Assembly: GCA_016873995.1 (NCBI GenBank)
Contig: VGVR01000027.1
Coordinates: 1 to 46,330 of the forward strand
Direction of reading: 5' to 3'
DNA length: 46,330 nt
DNA from: Gemmatimonadota bacterium
GTDB taxonomy: Bacteria; Gemmatimonadota; Gemmatimonadetes; Longimicrobiales; Gaopeijiaceae
In this document: in pieces, positions 11,805 through 19,132 of the stretch
How positions within the stretch are numbered: position 1 is the stretch's first letter
How the letters are laid out: each line of letters begins with the position of its first letter
The notes under the pieces: model-generated
Database searches by the model: none
Told to the model about the DNA's origin: nothing
Seen by the model: only the letters and a program-made list of their open reading frames with translations
Position numbers and translations under genes: made by a program

Positions 11805-12344
11805 ATGCGTAGCTCACTCGCGATCTCCGCGTTGGCGTGCGCGCTCCTCGTCGGGCCCGCCGAGGCGCAGACTCTCAAGATCGGATACATCAACTCCCAG
11901 CAGATTCTCGCCGGCTCGGCGGAGGCAGCCGCCGCCCAGCAACAGTTCGACCGGGAGATGCAGGGGTATCAATCCGAGGTGCAGCAGTTGCAGCAGGAGA
12001 TCACCGGCATGCAGCAGCGGCTGGAGCAGCAGCAGCTGACCCTCTCGCCGGAAGCGAAGGCGACCCGCGAGCAGCAGATTCAGACCAGGGTCACCGAGTA
12101 CCAGACGCGGACCCAGCAGCTGCAGCAGCTGGCCGAGCAGCGCCGCGACGAGCTCATCCAGCCCGTCATGGACCGCATCACGGTCATCATCGAAGGCGTG
12201 CGCGAGGAAGGCCAGTACTCTCTGATCCTCGACGTGGCCGCAGGGGCCATCATCGCGGCGGATACCACGCTCGACCTGACCCCGGAAGTGATCCGGCGCC
12301 TTGGAGCCACCGCGGCTGCGCCGGCACCGGCAGCGCCCCGCTAG
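11805..12344 (+). CDS. periplasmic OmpH/Skp-family chaperone
   Basis: Predicted periplasmic holdase keeping unfolded outer-membrane proteins soluble on their way to BamA. The 179-residue protein has a signal peptide cleaved near AEAQ, the family start TLKIGYINSQQIL, a long Gln-rich coiled coil (about 45-125) that would form the tentacles of the trimer, and a C-terminal segment with LILDVAAGAIIAADTTLDLT. The start is ATG 11805, giving a normal signal peptide; an in-frame extension upstream to 11523 overlaps bamA in another frame and is rejected. A strong hairpin follows. Confidence 0.92.
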   Translation: MRSSLAISALACALLVGPAEAQTLKIGYINSQQILAGSAEAAAAQQQFDREMQGYQSEVQQLQQEITGMQQRLEQQQLTLSPEAKATREQQIQTRVTEYQTRTQQLQQLAEQRRDELIQPVMDRITVIIEGVREEGQYSLILDVAAGAIIAADTTLDLTPEVIRRLGATAAAPAPAAPR

Positions 12345-12370
12345 ACAGCGCGTTTCTTCCGGCTCGTCAC

Positions 12371-12401
12371 GGGGCCCACGTCGCATCGCGACGTGGGCCC
12401 C
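12371..12401 (+). terminator. 14-bp perfect hairpin between ompH and lpxD
   Basis: GGGGCCCACGTCGC (12371-12384) pairs with GCGACGTGGGCCCC (12388-12401) across a 3-base loop. There is no T tract, so it may be a weak or Rho-assisted terminator, a processing site or an mRNA-stabilising stem. It sits 7 bases before the GGAGGAGGAGG ribosome-binding tract of lpxD. Confidence 0.55.
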
Positions 12402-12426
12402 GCTTCACATGGAGGAGGAGGTAGAC

Positions 12427-13488
12427 ATGAGCCCATCAGGTGACGTGAGTTCCGGCGAGTCGCTCACGCTGCAAGCGGTGGCAGAACGGGTCGGTGGACG
12501 ACTGCGAGGGCCCGCGAGCCTGTCGGTGAGCGGTGTCGCTCCCTTGGACCAGGCCGGACCTGGCCAGCTGGCGTTCTTCGCGTCGAAACGCTACGCGAAG
12601 CACCTGGGTGTGTCGCGGGCCAGCGCCTACCTCGTGGGTGCGGACCTGGAGGAGATTCTGGACGCCGGTTCGCCTCGTGTCGTCGTGGATGCGCCGCACG
12701 AGGCTCTGAGGGTATTGCTCACCCACTTCCACCCCGAGGTGCCCCGGCGGGCGGACGTGCATCCCACGGTCGTCATGGGCAGAGGCGTGCGCCTGGGCGA
12801 GGGCGTGCGCATCGAGCCGTATGCCGTCCTGGGCGAGGGCGTCACGATCGGTGACGGGACGCACGTTGGTGCGCATTGCGTGCTGGGCGCGCACACGTCC
12901 GTGGGACCGCGGACCGTTCTCCATCCGCACGTAGTCACGTACGCTCGCTCGGTGATCGGCTCCGACGTGATCCTCCACGCGGGTGCACGAATCGGCTCGG
13001 ACGGCTTCGGCTACACGACCGTGCAGGGCACGCACCGGAAGATGCCGCAGGTAGGACGCGCGGTGATCGAGGACGGCGTGGAGATCGGCGCCAACAGCAC
13101 GATCGACCGGGGCTCGCTCGGCGACACGGTCGTGGGCCGCGGCGCGAAGATCGACAACCTGGTGCAGATCGCGCACAACGTGCGGGTGGGCGCGGCGACG
13201 ATGATCGCGGCGCTGGTCGGGATCGCGGGCTCCACTCGGATTGGAAGCGGCGCCTGGCTCGGAGGGCGCGCCTGTGCGGCGAATCACCTCGAGATCGGTG
13301 ACGGCGCCCGCGTCACCTTCGGGAGCACGGTGCTGCGGGACGTCCCCGCCCAGGAGACGGTGTCGGGGTATCCCGCCCGGCCGCATCGCGAGCAGCTGCG
13401 GACGCAGGCGCTCGCAGGACGCCTGCCGAGGCTGGCCGAGCGGGTGGGGCGCTTGGAGGCCGCGGTCGCCTCGCTCGAGGCCAAGTAG
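12427..13488 (+). CDS. lpxD: UDP-3-O-acyl-glucosamine N-acyltransferase LpxD
   Basis: Third enzyme of lipid A synthesis: adds the N-linked hydroxyacyl chain from acyl-ACP to UDP-3-O-acyl-glucosamine. The 353-residue protein has the N-terminal uridine-binding domain (about 1-105, with GVAPLDQAGPGQLAFF), a left-handed beta helix of hexapeptide repeats (about 110-315) and a C-terminal helical end. The catalytic His is at 250 in QIAHNVRVG. ATG 12427 is preceded by an unusually strong GGAGGAGGAGGT; an upstream in-frame ATG at 12409 lies before that tract and is disfavoured. Ends with TAG. Confidence 0.95.
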   Translation: MSPSGDVSSGESLTLQAVAERVGGRLRGPASLSVSGVAPLDQAGPGQLAFFASKRYAKHLGVSRASAYLVGADLEEILDAGSPRVVVDAPHEALRVLLTHFHPEVPRRADVHPTVVMGRGVRLGEGVRIEPYAVLGEGVTIGDGTHVGAHCVLGAHTSVGPRTVLHPHVVTYARSVIGSDVILHAGARIGSDGFGYTTVQGTHRKMPQVGRAVIEDGVEIGANSTIDRGSLGDTVVGRGAKIDNLVQIAHNVRVGAATMIAALVGIAGSTRIGSGAWLGGRACAANHLEIGDGARVTFGSTVLRDVPAQETVSGYPARPHREQLRTQALAGRLPRLAERVGRLEAAVASLEAK

Positions 13489-13611
13489 CGTCGGGCCCTG
13501 CCGATTCTCATTGGTTAGCTTTACGGGCCGTGGCCCCTGGTAACACTGGGGCGCCCAACTCCTCAGCGACCTGTTGACCCGCACGCCGATCAGCACCGAC
13601 CCCGAGCGGCC

Positions 13612-14898
13612 ATGAGCGTCCCGAAGCAGCGCACCGTCTCTCGCGAGATCACCCTGGAGGGTGTGGGCCTCCACTCGGGTGCGTCGTGCTCGCTGACGTT
13701 CCGCGCCGGCGAGCCCGGTACGGGTGTGCAATTCCGCAGGACCGATCTGGCCGGGTCGCCCCAGATTCCCGCTGACCTGGCGCACGTGCGGGCCACCGAG
13801 CTCGGGACCACGCTCGGCGCGGGCGAGGCGACGGTCATGACGGTGGAGCACGTGCTCGCGGCGCTGGCAGCGCTCGAGATCGACAACGCCGTGCTCGATG
13901 TCAGCGGACCGGAGGTCCCGATTCTCGACGGATCGTTTCAGACCTATGTCGCGGCGCTCGGCGATGCCCGCCCCGTCGAGCAGGCGGTCGACGCCCGGGT
14001 GGTGACCGTGTCCGAGCCCGTCGCGGTGTCAGGCAAGGACGGTCAGTCGTACGTGGCCACCCGCGGCGACGGCTTGCGCGTGTCTGCGTCGATCGACTTC
14101 GGGCATGCTGCGATAGGGCGGCAGTTCGGCTCCTTCGCTGTCGGCCGCGAAGTCTTTCGCGAGGCTCTCGCTCCGGCCCGCACGTTCGGGTTCGCAGCAG
14201 ACGCGGAGCCGCTGCGCGCGCGCGGACTCGCGCGTGGTGCCTCGCTCGAGAACACCGTGGTGTTGGACGAGAACGGGGTGATGAACCCCCCGCTCCGGTT
14301 CCAAGATGAGTTCTTACGTCACAAGGTAGGGGACCTCGTCGGCGACCTCGCCCTGCTGGGTGCCCGCATCCATGCTCATGTGGTGGCCGAGCGACCGAGC
14401 CACAAAGGGAACATCACTTTGGCCAAAGCAATCGACTCGAGCGCGCGTCAAACCTCTCGCGTTCCGGTGCTCGACACAGCACAGATCATGAAGTTCCTCC
14501 CGCACCGATATCCCATGCTTCTCGTCGATCGCATCACGGAGATCGAGGAAGGGAAGCGGATCGTCGGCATCAAGAACGTCACCATCAACGAGCCATTCTT
14601 CCAAGGACACTACCCGGGCCACCCGATCATGCCGGGGGTGCTGATTGTGGAGGCCATGGCTCAGGTCGGAGGGCTCCTGCTGATGAAGGAGCTCGGGGAC
14701 GCGGGTGACAAGGTCGTCTACTTCATGACGATGGATAACGTGAAGTTCCGTCGCCCCGTCGTTCCGGGGGACACGCTCGTGTTCGAGCTCGAAGTGCTGC
14801 AGCTGCGGCGAGGCGTCTGCAAGATGCGTGGGGAGGGTCGAGTGGAAGGGAAGGTTGCAGCCGAGGCCGAGTTCATGGCGAGCATCGTCGACAAGTGA
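13612..14898 (+). CDS. lpxC/fabZ: bifunctional LpxC deacetylase / FabZ dehydratase
   Basis: Fusion of two enzymes that share the hydroxyacyl-ACP pool. Residues about 1-280 are LpxC, the zinc UDP-3-O-acyl-GlcNAc deacetylase committing flux to lipid A: zinc ligands His80 (TVEHVLAAL), His237 and Asp241 (LRHKVGDL), and catalytic His264 (PSHKGN). Residues about 290-428 are FabZ, the hot-dog-fold hydroxyacyl-ACP dehydratase of fatty acid synthesis: His298 (LPHRYPMLLVDR) and Glu347 (GVLIVEAMAQ). Both active sites look intact. Such fusions are known in Bacteroidetes and relatives. The 123-base gap upstream holds TAGCTTT at 13516, a possible -10, without a clear -35. The gene ends in a GTGA overlap with lpxA. 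Confidence 0.96.
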   Translation: MSVPKQRTVSREITLEGVGLHSGASCSLTFRAGEPGTGVQFRRTDLAGSPQIPADLAHVRATELGTTLGAGEATVMTVEHVLAALAALEIDNAVLDVSGPEVPILDGSFQTYVAALGDARPVEQAVDARVVTVSEPVAVSGKDGQSYVATRGDGLRVSASIDFGHAAIGRQFGSFAVGREVFREALAPARTFGFAADAEPLRARGLARGASLENTVVLDENGVMNPPLRFQDEFLRHKVGDLVGDLALLGARIHAHVVAERPSHKGNITLAKAIDSSARQTSRVPVLDTAQIMKFLPHRYPMLLVDRITEIEEGKRIVGIKNVTINEPFFQGHYPGHPIMPGVLIVEAMAQVGGLLLMKELGDAGDKVVYFMTMDNVKFRRPVVPGDTLVFELEVLQLRRGVCKMRGEGRVEGKVAAEAEFMASIVDK

Positions 14899-15704
14899 AG
14901 ATCGAGGAGACGCCGGTCGGCACCCGCGGCGAGACTCGCGTCCACCCTACCGCGATCGTCGACGCCGACGCGGAGCTCGGCGAGGGGGTTACCGTCGGTC
15001 CCTGGGTGCTCATTGGGCCGGGTGTTCGTGTGGGTGACGGCACCGAGGTCGGCCCACGCGTGTTGATCGAACGGGACACCATCGTCGGAGAAGACTGCCG
15101 ACTGGCGAACGGCGCCGTGCTCGGCACCGACCCTCAAGACCTCAAGTACAAGGGGGAGCGCTCCACGCTCGAGATCGGGGATCGCACGGTCGTGCGGGAG
15201 TTCACAACCCTGAATCGCGGCACCGCGGCGTCCGGCCGGACGGTCGTCGGCACGGACTGCTTGCTGATGGCCTACACGCACGTGGCGCACGACTGCGTCA
15301 TCGGCAATCACGTGGTCCTCGCCAACTCGGTGAACATGGCCGGGCACGTGCTCATCGAGGATTGGGCGATCGTGGGAGGCGTCACCCCCATCCACCAGTT
15401 CGTGCGCATCGGCGCGCACGCGTTCGTGGGTGGAGGCTCGCGCGTGCCGCAGGACGTTCCGCCCTACTGCCGCGCCGCGGGAAACCCACCCCGTCTGTAC
15501 GGGCTGAACGGCGTGGGGCTCGAGCGGCGCGGGCTCTCCGAAGAGGTGCGGCGCGCGCTCAAGCACGCCTACCGGATCCTCTTCCAGGGCCCGGAGAACC
15601 TCTCGGCGGCGCTCGACCGCGCGGAGCGGGAGGTCGCTGGCATACCAGAGGTGAAGCATCTGATCCAGTTCGTGCGGTCGAGCGAGCGCGGGGTGACGAC
15701 CTAG
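14895..15704 (+). CDS. lpxA: UDP-N-acetylglucosamine acyltransferase LpxA
   Basis: First lipid A enzyme: transfers a hydroxyacyl chain from ACP to the 3-OH of UDP-GlcNAc. The 269-residue protein is a left-handed beta helix of hexapeptide repeats (about 15-195) with a C-terminal helical domain; the catalytic His is at 132 in THVAHDCVIGNH. The GTG start at 14895 overlaps the TGA of lpxC-fabZ (GTGA), and the family motif HPTAIVDADAELGEGV begins soon after. Length matches the family (262 in E. coli). Ends with TAG. Confidence 0.95.
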   Translation: MKIEETPVGTRGETRVHPTAIVDADAELGEGVTVGPWVLIGPGVRVGDGTEVGPRVLIERDTIVGEDCRLANGAVLGTDPQDLKYKGERSTLEIGDRTVVREFTTLNRGTAASGRTVVGTDCLLMAYTHVAHDCVIGNHVVLANSVNMAGHVLIEDWAIVGGVTPIHQFVRIGAHAFVGGGSRVPQDVPPYCRAAGNPPRLYGLNGVGLERRGLSEEVRRALKHAYRILFQGPENLSAALDRAEREVAGIPEVKHLIQFVRSSERGVTT

Positions 15705-15723
15705 GCCACCGGGAGGACGCCCC

Positions 15724-15858
15724 ATGTCTCTGATTCGCCAGCGTAAGCTGCGGAAGAAGAACTTCATCGATGCGCGCAAAGGCCTGCCCCTCGGGCAGAT
15801 GCTCACCCTGCTGGTGATCACCGTGGGTCTGATCTGGTATCTGGGCTGGCGCTTCTGA
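15724..15858 (+). CDS. 44-residue single-pass membrane protein
   Basis: A short gene between lpxA and lpxB. It begins at ATG 15724 after a GGGAGGA ribosome-binding site and encodes a very basic N-terminus (SLIRQRKLRKKNF) followed by one hydrophobic helix (MLTLLVITVGLIWYLGW) and TGA at 15856-15858. The positive-inside rule predicts a cytoplasmic N-terminus. Its stop overlaps the proposed CTG start of lpxB (CTGA), so its translation probably drives lpxB. I do not recognise the family. It could help dock LpxA or LpxB at the inner membrane, but that is inference only. Confidence 0.7.
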   Translation: MSLIRQRKLRKKNFIDARKGLPLGQMLTLLVITVGLIWYLGWRF

Positions 15859-16973
15859 GGGGTCGGCGCGTTCTCCTGCTCGCGGGGGAGCCGTCCGGCG
15901 ACAGCTACGGTGGCGCGCTCGCGCTCGAGCTGCGGGCGAGGCTGCCTGGCGTCGCGATGCTGGGGATTGGCGGGCTGCGCATGCAGTCAGCCGGCGTGGA
16001 GCTGGTCGCGGACCTCCAGCGCCTTGCGGTGATGGGCTTCGCGGAGGTGCTGCCGCGGCTGCCGTATTTCTGGAGGCTGGAGCGGCGGCTCGTACGCGCG
16101 CTCGAGCGCGACAACGTGGACCTCGTGATCGCGATCGACTACCCGGGGTTCAACCTGCGCATCGCCCGCGCGGCGCACGTCCGCGGGGTGCCCGTGCTCT
16201 ACTACGTCGCTCCGCAGGTGTGGGCGTGGCGCCCGGAGCGCGCGCGCACGCTCGCAGAGGTGGCCGATCGCGTGGCGGCCATCCTCCCGTTCGAGCCGGA
16301 CTTCCTCGGGGGATTCGGCGTGCGGGCGACCTTCGTGGGCCACCCCTTGCTCGACGTTGGCGAAGGATCGACTCGCGAGGTCTTCTGCGCGCGCTGGGGG
16401 CTCGACGCCACGAGGCCGCTGCTCGCGCTCTTCCCCGGCTCGCGGTCGCAGGAACTTCGGCGGCACCTCCGCCTGTTCGCCGAAACAGCGAGGCTCGTGA
16501 CGGAATCGCGCCCTGAGGTTCTGACGGTGATCGCGCGCGTGTCCGGACTCGACCGCGCAGCGTACGAGCGCGAGCACCTCCCGGTGGTGGACGAGGGGTG
16601 CGATCTGTTGCGGCACGCGCGTGCGGCGCTGGTGAAGTCGGGCACGGGGGCGCTCGAAGCTGCACTGTCCGGCACCCCGACCGTCGTGGCCTATCGCACG
16701 AGCCCCGCGACGTGGGCCGTCGCAAGGCGCGTCGTGCGCGTGCCGCACGTTGCGCTGCCGAACCTGATCGCGAACGCGCGCGTGGTGCCTGAGCACTTGC
16801 AGGACGAAGCCACGCCCGCCCTCCTCGCCGCCGACTTGCTCCCGCTCCTCGACGATGGACCGGAGCGGGCGCGCCAGCTCGACGCTTTCACGGGCATCCG
16901 TGCTGCGCTCGGGAGCCCCGGCGTGGCCGGGCGGGTGTCCGACCTCGCCGTCGAGCTACTCGGAGGGCAATGA
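15855..16973 (+). CDS. lpxB: lipid A disaccharide synthase LpxB (probable CTG start)
   Basis: Glycosyltransferase (GT19) joining UDP-2,3-diacylglucosamine and lipid X to make the lipid A disaccharide. The conserved N-terminal LLAGEPSGDSYGG, GIGG, VMGFAEVLPRLP, IDYPGFN, YYVAPQVWAWRPER, PFEPDF, VGHPLLD, LFPGSRSQE and KSGTGALEAAL blocks are all present. The frame is open back to a TAA at 15744, yet contains no ATG, GTG or TTG before the GEPSGD motif. CTG at 15855 gives MRGRRVLLLAGEPSGD, which is the normal family start, and overlaps the upstream TGA as CTGA. The first ATG (15957) would delete 34 conserved residues. Length from CTG is 372 residues (E. coli 382). Confidence 0.9.
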   Translation: MRGRRVLLLAGEPSGDSYGGALALELRARLPGVAMLGIGGLRMQSAGVELVADLQRLAVMGFAEVLPRLPYFWRLERRLVRALERDNVDLVIAIDYPGFNLRIARAAHVRGVPVLYYVAPQVWAWRPERARTLAEVADRVAAILPFEPDFLGGFGVRATFVGHPLLDVGEGSTREVFCARWGLDATRPLLALFPGSRSQELRRHLRLFAETARLVTESRPEVLTVIARVSGLDRAAYEREHLPVVDEGCDLLRHARAALVKSGTGALEAALSGTPTVVAYRTSPATWAVARRVVRVPHVALPNLIANARVVPEHLQDEATPALLAADLLPLLDDGPERARQLDAFTGIRAALGSPGVAGRVSDLAVELLGGQ

Positions 16974-17596
16974 TGCCGATGAGCGGCCCGGCGCTGGCCG
17001 GTTTCGCGGGCAGCGCGCTCGTACGGGCGCTCTTCGCCACCACGCGTGTGGAGCGCGTCCACTTCGAGCGGCTCGAGCACTTCCGACGCCGCGCCGAGCC
17101 GGTGATCTTCGTCTTCTGGCACGGGCACCTCCTGCCGCTCGTGCACTACCACCGCCGGGAAGGGATCGTGGTGCTGGTGAGCGAGCACGCGGACGGCGAG
17201 CACATCGCGCGGATCCTGCACCGCCACGGATTCGGGACCGCGCGGGGGTCTAGCACCCGGGGAGGCGCGCGTGGCTTACGCGGGCTGGTGCGCGCGGCGC
17301 GGGACGGCAAGGACCTCGCGCTCACTCCTGACGGGCCGCGCGGACCACGCCACGAGGTGAAGCCAGGGGCGCTCGCCGCCGCGCAGATGACCGGCCTCCC
17401 GCTGCTCCCCTTGGCTGTGCGAGTGTCTTCGGCGTGGACGCTCGGGAGTTGGGATCATTTCCTAGTGCCGAAGCCATTCTCGACGGTCCGTATCGAGTAC
17501 CTGCCCCCGCGGTACGTGCCGCGGGAGGCTACGCGGGAGCAACTCGACGCATTCGCGACGGAGCTGGCGACCGATCTGGGGCGCGACGCGGCGTGA
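16970..17596 (+). CDS. DUF374 lysophospholipid acyltransferase-like protein
   Basis: A 208-residue acyltransferase-fold protein with the DUF374 signatures FWHGHLLPLVHYHR (the His likely catalytic), GSSTRGGARGLRGL and LTPDGPRGPRHEVKPGALAAA. It lies between lpxB and lpxK in an overlapping run (ATGA with lpxB, GTGA with lpxK). A DUF374 protein, LpxJ, is a secondary lipid A acyltransferase in Campylobacterota, so a role in adding secondary acyl chains to lipid A is a reasonable inference. The canonical LpxL/LpxM-type enzyme is not in the window. Substrate cannot be told from sequence alone. Confidence 0.85.
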   Translation: MMPMSGPALAGFAGSALVRALFATTRVERVHFERLEHFRRRAEPVIFVFWHGHLLPLVHYHRREGIVVLVSEHADGEHIARILHRHGFGTARGSSTRGGARGLRGLVRAARDGKDLALTPDGPRGPRHEVKPGALAAAQMTGLPLLPLAVRVSSAWTLGSWDHFLVPKPFSTVRIEYLPPRYVPREATREQLDAFATELATDLGRDAA

Positions 17597-18624
17597 GAGC
17601 GACCGCCGAGCGTTTCGCGCGCCGTTGGTGGGCGGGGGAGCTGGGGTTCGTCGGCCGCGCGCTCGACGTCGTCGCGGCTCCGGCGTCTTGGCTCTGGGCT
17701 GGGGCCAGCCGGGCTCGCGCGCGCAGCGGTCGCCCACCGCAGCGCGTGCAGGGACTCCGCGTGATCTCGGTCGGGAACCTCGCGGTGGGGGGAACGGGGA
17801 AGACCCCGTTCAGCGCGTGGGTGGTGGGTGCCTTGCGAGAGGCGGGCGCGCGCGCCGCGGTCTTGGTCGGGGAGGCCGGGGCGGACGAGGCTCTCCTGCA
17901 TCGGGCGTGGAGCCCTGGCGTTTCGGTGCTCGTCGGTCGCGACCGGGTGTCGACCGCCCGGCAGGCCGTCACGCTCGGAGCCGGGGTCGCGGTGCTCGAC
18001 GATGGTTTCCAGCATCGCGCCCTCGGTCGGGATCTCGATATCGTGCTTTTGTCTGCCGACGATCCCGACACTGTACACGTCCTTCCGCGTGGACCTTATC
18101 GCGAGTCACGCGCCGCTTTGGCGCGGGCAGACGTCGTGGTCGTGACTCGGCGCACCGCGGGGCCCGAGCGCGCTCGCGCGCTCGCCTCCGAGGTGGAGCA
18201 TGAGCGGCCCGGCCTCGTCTTCGCGGGCGTACACCTCGCTCCGGGCGCGTGGAAGACACTCGAGGGCGGCGCGGTGAGCGCGCCGACAGACGATGTGCTG
18301 GTGGCTTGCGCGATCGCGCGCCCCGATGCGTTCCAGCGAGCCGTTGCCGAGCAGGTCGACGGTGCAGTCGAGGTCAGGTCCTTCGCGGACCACCACGCCT
18401 ACACGGACCAGGACGTCGCGCGGTTGGCAAGCCAGGCCCGGGGTCGGTCCGTGGTCGTCACGGAGAAGGATGCGGCGAAGCTGAACCTACTGGCGAGTTC
18501 GGGCGTGCTGCTCGACCGGCTCGGTGACGTGCGCGTGCTCGCAGACGAGATCCGATGGGACTGGGGCGAGGAGTCGGTGCGGGCGGAGGTGCGTGGGGTC
18601 GCCGAAGCGGCGTGCATCGCGTGA
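17593..18624 (+). CDS. lpxK: tetraacyldisaccharide 4'-kinase LpxK
   Basis: Inner-membrane-associated P-loop kinase that phosphorylates the lipid A disaccharide at the 4' position. The 343-residue product starts at GTG 17593, overlapping the preceding stop as GTGA, and has an amphipathic N-terminus (FVGRALDVVAAPASWLWAGAS), the P-loop GNLAVGGTGKTP, the LDDGFQHRALGRDLDIVLL block, and the C-terminal FADHHAYTDQDVARL and VVTEKDAAKL motifs. Length is near the 328 of E. coli. An extension upstream to 17434 overlaps the acyltransferase and is rejected. Confidence 0.95.
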   Translation: MRATAERFARRWWAGELGFVGRALDVVAAPASWLWAGASRARARSGRPPQRVQGLRVISVGNLAVGGTGKTPFSAWVVGALREAGARAAVLVGEAGADEALLHRAWSPGVSVLVGRDRVSTARQAVTLGAGVAVLDDGFQHRALGRDLDIVLLSADDPDTVHVLPRGPYRESRAALARADVVVVTRRTAGPERARALASEVEHERPGLVFAGVHLAPGAWKTLEGGAVSAPTDDVLVACAIARPDAFQRAVAEQVDGAVEVRSFADHHAYTDQDVARLASQARGRSVVVTEKDAAKLNLLASSGVLLDRLGDVRVLADEIRWDWGEESVRAEVRGVAEAACIA

Positions 18625-19091
18625 AGCTCCTCGTCGTCGTCGTGGGCAAGGTGAAAGGATCCCTGGCGGAGGCCGTGCGCGAGTACGAGATGCGAGCGGG
18701 CCGGTACTGGAAGCTCGACGTGGTGGAGGTGGCTGCGGGCGGGCCCGGAAGTGGCGCTCCTGCGGAGCGCGTCCGAGAGCAGGAGGGGGCCCGCATCCTC
18801 GCGAAGATCCCAGCCGACCATGAGGTCGTGGCCCTCACGCGCGTCGGGGAGGCCTCGAGCTCGCGGAACCTTGCCGCGTATCTGGAGGAGAAGGGGACGC
18901 GCTCCGCTCCGGGCGTCACGTTCGTCATCGGCGGGGCATTCGGCCTGGCGGAGCCGGTGCTCCGACGGGCCAAGAAGCAGCTGTCGCTCTCGGCTCTGAC
19001 GCTGCCGCACGAGATGGCGCGGCTCGTCTTGGCCGAGCAGCTTTACCGGGCCGGCACGATCGTCCGCGGCGAGCCCTACCACAAAGGTTGA
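18621..19091 (+). CDS. rlmH: 23S rRNA pseudouridine(1915) N3-methyltransferase RlmH
   Basis: SPOUT-family methyltransferase modifying pseudouridine 1915 in helix 69 of 23S rRNA. The 156-residue product (E. coli 155) begins MKLLVVVVGKVKG from GTG 18621, which overlaps the lpxK TGA as GTGA. The knot region shows TFVIGGAFGL, and the C-terminus has the conserved LSLSALTLPHEMARLVLAEQLYRAGTI and PYHKG. It does not belong to the lipid A pathway; it is carried in the same coupled run. Confidence 0.95.
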   Translation: MKLLVVVVGKVKGSLAEAVREYEMRAGRYWKLDVVEVAAGGPGSGAPAERVREQEGARILAKIPADHEVVALTRVGEASSSRNLAAYLEEKGTRSAPGVTFVIGGAFGLAEPVLRRAKKQLSLSALTLPHEMARLVLAEQLYRAGTIVRGEPYHKG

Positions 19092-19132
19092 CCGATGGAT
19101 CGTGCCCGACCGACAACGGCGCCGAGGAGCGC

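Noticed and set aside
15957..16973. lpxB starting at ATG 15957
   Set aside because: Deletes the conserved GEPSGD region; the CTG at 15855 restores a complete enzyme.
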